Source of the DNA: an uncultured Fusobacterium sp.
Lineage (GTDB): Bacteria > Fusobacteriota > Fusobacteriia > Fusobacteriales > Fusobacteriaceae
Reading direction: 5' to 3'
Assembly (NCBI GenBank): GCA_900543175.1
Contig: UQQO01000040.1
Coordinates: 1-15,771, forward strand
DNA length: 15,771 nucleotides
Under the pieces are notes generated by a model. The model made no database searches. It saw only the letters and a program-made list of their open reading frames with translations, and was not told where the DNA came from. The position numbers were made by a program, and so were the translations under genes. How positions within the stretch are numbered: position 1 is the stretch's first letter; every line of letters starts with the position of its first letter. Shown here one piece after another: positions 14,152 through 15,771 of this stretch.

Positions 14152-15405
14152 ATGAAAATATTGGTAGTTGGTAGTGGTGGAAGAGAACATGCTATCTGCT
14201 GGAAAGTAAGTCAAAATGAGAAAGTAGAAAAAGTATTTTGTGCACCTGGAAATGGTGGAACAGCAATGCTTCCTAAAGGTGAAAATGTAAATGTAAAAGG
14301 GATAGATGAACTTTTAGAATTTGCATTAAAAGAAAAAATAGATTTAACAATTGTTGGAAGTGAAGAACTTCTAGTAGATGGTATAGTTGATAGATTCCAA
14401 GAGAAAGGTTTAAAAATATTTGGACCAGATAAAAAAGCTGCTCTACTTGAAGGGTCAAAAGCTTATGCTAAAGACTTTATGAAAAAATATGGAGTTAAAA
14501 CAGCAGCTTACGAAGTATTTACTGAAGTAGATAAAGCTAAAGAGTATATAAAAACTTGTGAATTCCCATTAGTTGTAAAAGCTAGTGGACTAGCAGCAGG
14601 AAAAGGAGTTTTAATTTGCCAAAACTTAGAAGAAGCTTTAAAAGCTGTAGATGAAATAATGGTAGATAAAGTATTCAGTGCTGCTGGAGAAAAGATAGTT
14701 GTTGAAGAGTTCCTTGATGGAGTAGAAGCTTCTATACTATCAGTAACAGATTCTAAAGTTATACTTCCATTTATCTCTGCTAAAGATCATAAAAAAATAG
14801 GAGAGAAAGAAACTGGACTTAATACAGGAGGAATGGGAACAATAGCTCCTAACCCTTATGTAACTAAAGAGGTTTATGATGCCTTTATAAACGGAATTAT
14901 GAATCCTACATTAGAAGGAATAAAAGCTGAGGGAATGAACTTTGCTGGAGTTATCTTCTTTGGACTTATGATTACAGATAAGGGAGTTTATCTTCTTGAA
15001 TACAATATGAGAATGGGAGATCCTGAAACTCAAGTTGTATTACCTCTTCTTGAATCAGACTTTATTGAACTACTTGAAAGTGGTTTAGAGGGTGATTTAG
15101 CTAATGCAGATGTTAAGTGGAGTAACAAGTCAGCTTGTTGTGTTGTATTAGCATCAGGAGGATATCCAGAAGCTTACACTAAAGGTTATGAGATAACTGG
15201 AATTGATAAAGTTGACAATATGGTATTTGTAGCTGGAGCAAAAGCTGAAGATGGAAAACTTCTAACAAGTGGAGGAAGAGTTCTTAATGTTGTAGCAGTT
15301 GGAGATAACCTTGAAGATGCTAGAGCTAAAGCTTATGCAGATGCTGAAAAGATAGAATTTACAGGTAAATATTGTAGAAAAGATATAGGTGTTCTATATA
15401 GATAA
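14152..15405 (+). CDS. purD: phosphoribosylamine-glycine ligase (GAR synthetase)
   Basis: PurD joins glycine to phosphoribosylamine with ATP, using the unstable product of PurF. The 417-residue length is standard for a monofunctional enzyme. The N-terminal domain begins with G-S-G-G-R-E-H-A (7-14). The ATP-grasp core includes S-K-A-Y-A-K-D-F-M (102-110) and V-V-K-A-S-G-L-A-A-G-K-G-V (141-153). Further on are H-K-K-I-G-E-K-E-T-G-L-N-T-G-G-M-G-T and E-Y-N-M-R-M-G-D-P-E-T-Q. AAAGGGGAG lies about ten bases before the ATG. It is the last gene of the operon; its TAA is the first part of the terminator stem. Confidence 0.97.
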   Translation: MKILVVGSGGREHAICWKVSQNEKVEKVFCAPGNGGTAMLPKGENVNVKGIDELLEFALKEKIDLTIVGSEELLVDGIVDRFQEKGLKIFGPDKKAALLEGSKAYAKDFMKKYGVKTAAYEVFTEVDKAKEYIKTCEFPLVVKASGLAAGKGVLICQNLEEALKAVDEIMVDKVFSAAGEKIVVEEFLDGVEASILSVTDSKVILPFISAKDHKKIGEKETGLNTGGMGTIAPNPYVTKEVYDAFINGIMNPTLEGIKAEGMNFAGVIFFGLMITDKGVYLLEYNMRMGDPETQVVLPLLESDFIELLESGLEGDLANADVKWSNKSACCVVLASGGYPEAYTKGYEITGIDKVDNMVFVAGAKAEDGKLLTSGGRVLNVVAVGDNLEDARAKAYADAEKIEFTGKYCRKDIGVLYR

Positions 15406-15452
15406 TTAATTGAAATGGCTTGGTAGTTTTACTGAGCCATTTTTATTAATTA
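15403..15452 (+). terminator. terminator of the purine operon
   Basis: AAATGGCT (15413-15420) pairs with AGCCATTT (15435-15442), followed by a T run (15440-15444). Outside this, TAATTAAT (15403-15410) pairs with ATTAATTA (15445-15452) across a two-by-two internal loop, so the structure begins at the purD stop codon itself. Confidence 0.85.
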
Positions 15453-15502
15453 GGAAAGTATAGATTTTAAAATTCAAAAAAATAAAAAAATATTAAAAAT
15501 AA

Positions 15503-15533
15503 TTGACTAAAATAGAAGAAATTTTAGTATAAT
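15503..15533 (+). promoter_or_regulatory. promoter-like sequence facing the mobile element
   Basis: TTGACT (15503-15508) and a perfect TATAAT (15528-15533) are 19 bases apart, longer than the ideal 17. No plus-strand gene follows before the window end. Instead it points at the 3' end of the minus-strand transposase. Confidence 0.4.
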
Positions 15534-15561
15534 ATTAAATATAGAGATTTTTGAGAATTAC

Positions 15562-15586
15562 AAAAAAACACATGGGTCAGATGTGC
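15562..15586 (-). terminator. intrinsic terminator after the transposase gene
   Basis: On the minus strand, GCACAT pairs with ATGTGT around a seven-base loop and is followed by a run of T (complement of the A run at 15562-15568). It lies 27 bases past the transposase stop codon. As a subterminal hairpin it could also belong to the element's end. Confidence 0.7.
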
Positions 15587-15612
15587 AATGTAAAATTATT
15601 AAGCGCATATTA

Positions 15613-15771
15613 TTATGGTGGAGAGATGTAAATTTTAATCTTAGGAAGAAAGAATCCATATTTATAATGATATAAATACATTAACTCCATAGAAGTTCCA
15701 CACTTGTTACAAGAGAGTGGATTCCGCTTGAAATCTCTATATATTCTTTCAGTCCAAGTTAACATTTTTCT
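15613..15771 (-). CDS. C-terminal end of a probable transposase (partial)
   Basis: A minus-strand frame runs open from the right edge for 52 codons to a TAA (complement of 15613-15615), followed directly by a second TAA. It contains W-T-E-R-I-Y-R-D-F-K-R-N-P-L-S-C-N-K-C-G-T-S-M-E-L: a basic, aromatic stretch leading to a CxxC knuckle and then Y-H-Y-K-Y-G. This N-P-L-x-C-x-K-C-G-x-x-M pattern resembles the C-terminal zinc ribbon of IS91/IS801-type (Y2 rolling-circle) transposases found in low-GC anaerobes. That is recognition by eye, and another zinc-ribbon transposase is possible. The N-terminus and catalytic domain lie beyond the window, so whether the gene is intact is unknown. Confidence 0.55.
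   Translation of the reverse strand, partial: RKMLTWTERIYRDFKRNPLSCNKCGTSMELMYLYHYKYGFFLPKIKIYISPP

Larger units (their letters stand above)
15562..15771 (-). mobile_element. edge of a transposable element (partial)
   Basis: The minus-strand transposase tail, its terminator and the promoter-like sequence facing it indicate that an insertion element starts in the last 200-odd bases. The exact end was not located. No inverted repeat or target duplication can be seen, because the other end is outside the window. Confidence 0.45.

Noticed and set aside
1..15771. tRNA, rRNA, CRISPR array or replication origin
   Set aside because: No cloverleaf with a T-loop GTTCRANNC, no regularly spaced repeats, no rRNA signature and no DnaA-box cluster were seen.

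Overview
The window looks like chromosome from a very AT-rich, low-GC bacterium, most likely Fusobacterium or a close relative. That inference rests on base composition, strong AGGAGG-type ribosome binding sites, the single-chain PurL of about 1240 residues, and the purine gene order led by formate-tetrahydrofolate ligase. A low-GC Firmicute is the main alternative. Nothing in the window fixes the species.

Left part (1-1500): a set of small accessory genes. There is the 3' tip of a possible upstream gene, an ArsC/Spx-like thioredoxin-fold protein, an unrecognised 48-residue helical protein, and a GNAT acetyltransferase starting one base after it. A converging minus-strand gene for a small three-helix membrane protein (DUF2628-like) has its own good promoter. 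A shared two-way terminator separates it from the acetyltransferase.

Middle (1700-2990): two shikimate-pathway genes, aroE and aroQ, 13 bases apart.

Main block (3050-15450): one long de novo purine operon, fhs-purL-purE-purF-purM-purN-purH-purD, ending at a strong hairpin terminator. Fhs makes 10-formyl-THF, which PurN and PurH consume. PurF, PurD, PurN, PurL and PurM take PRPP to AIR, PurE carboxylates AIR, and PurH performs the last two steps to IMP. purC, purB and purK are not here and must lie elsewhere if the pathway is complete.

The most interesting part is the roughly 350-nt leader of this operon (3050-3437). In order it carries a near-consensus promoter; a purine-riboswitch aptamer with the guanine-type specificity C but unusual junction bases; an arm that can pair with more than one partner, one alternative touching a Shine-Dalgarno; a 27-codon Lys/Arg-rich leader ORF with an excellent Shine-Dalgarno; and an intrinsic terminator whose 5' arm contains that ORF's stop codon. 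The layout suggests that leader-peptide translation decides termination, as in pyrBI-type attenuation, possibly gated by the riboswitch. This is inference from the sequence.

Right edge (15450-15771): a promoter-like sequence faces the 3' end of a minus-strand gene that is cut by the window edge. The gene encodes the C-terminal zinc-ribbon end of a probable transposase and has its own terminator, so a mobile element begins here.
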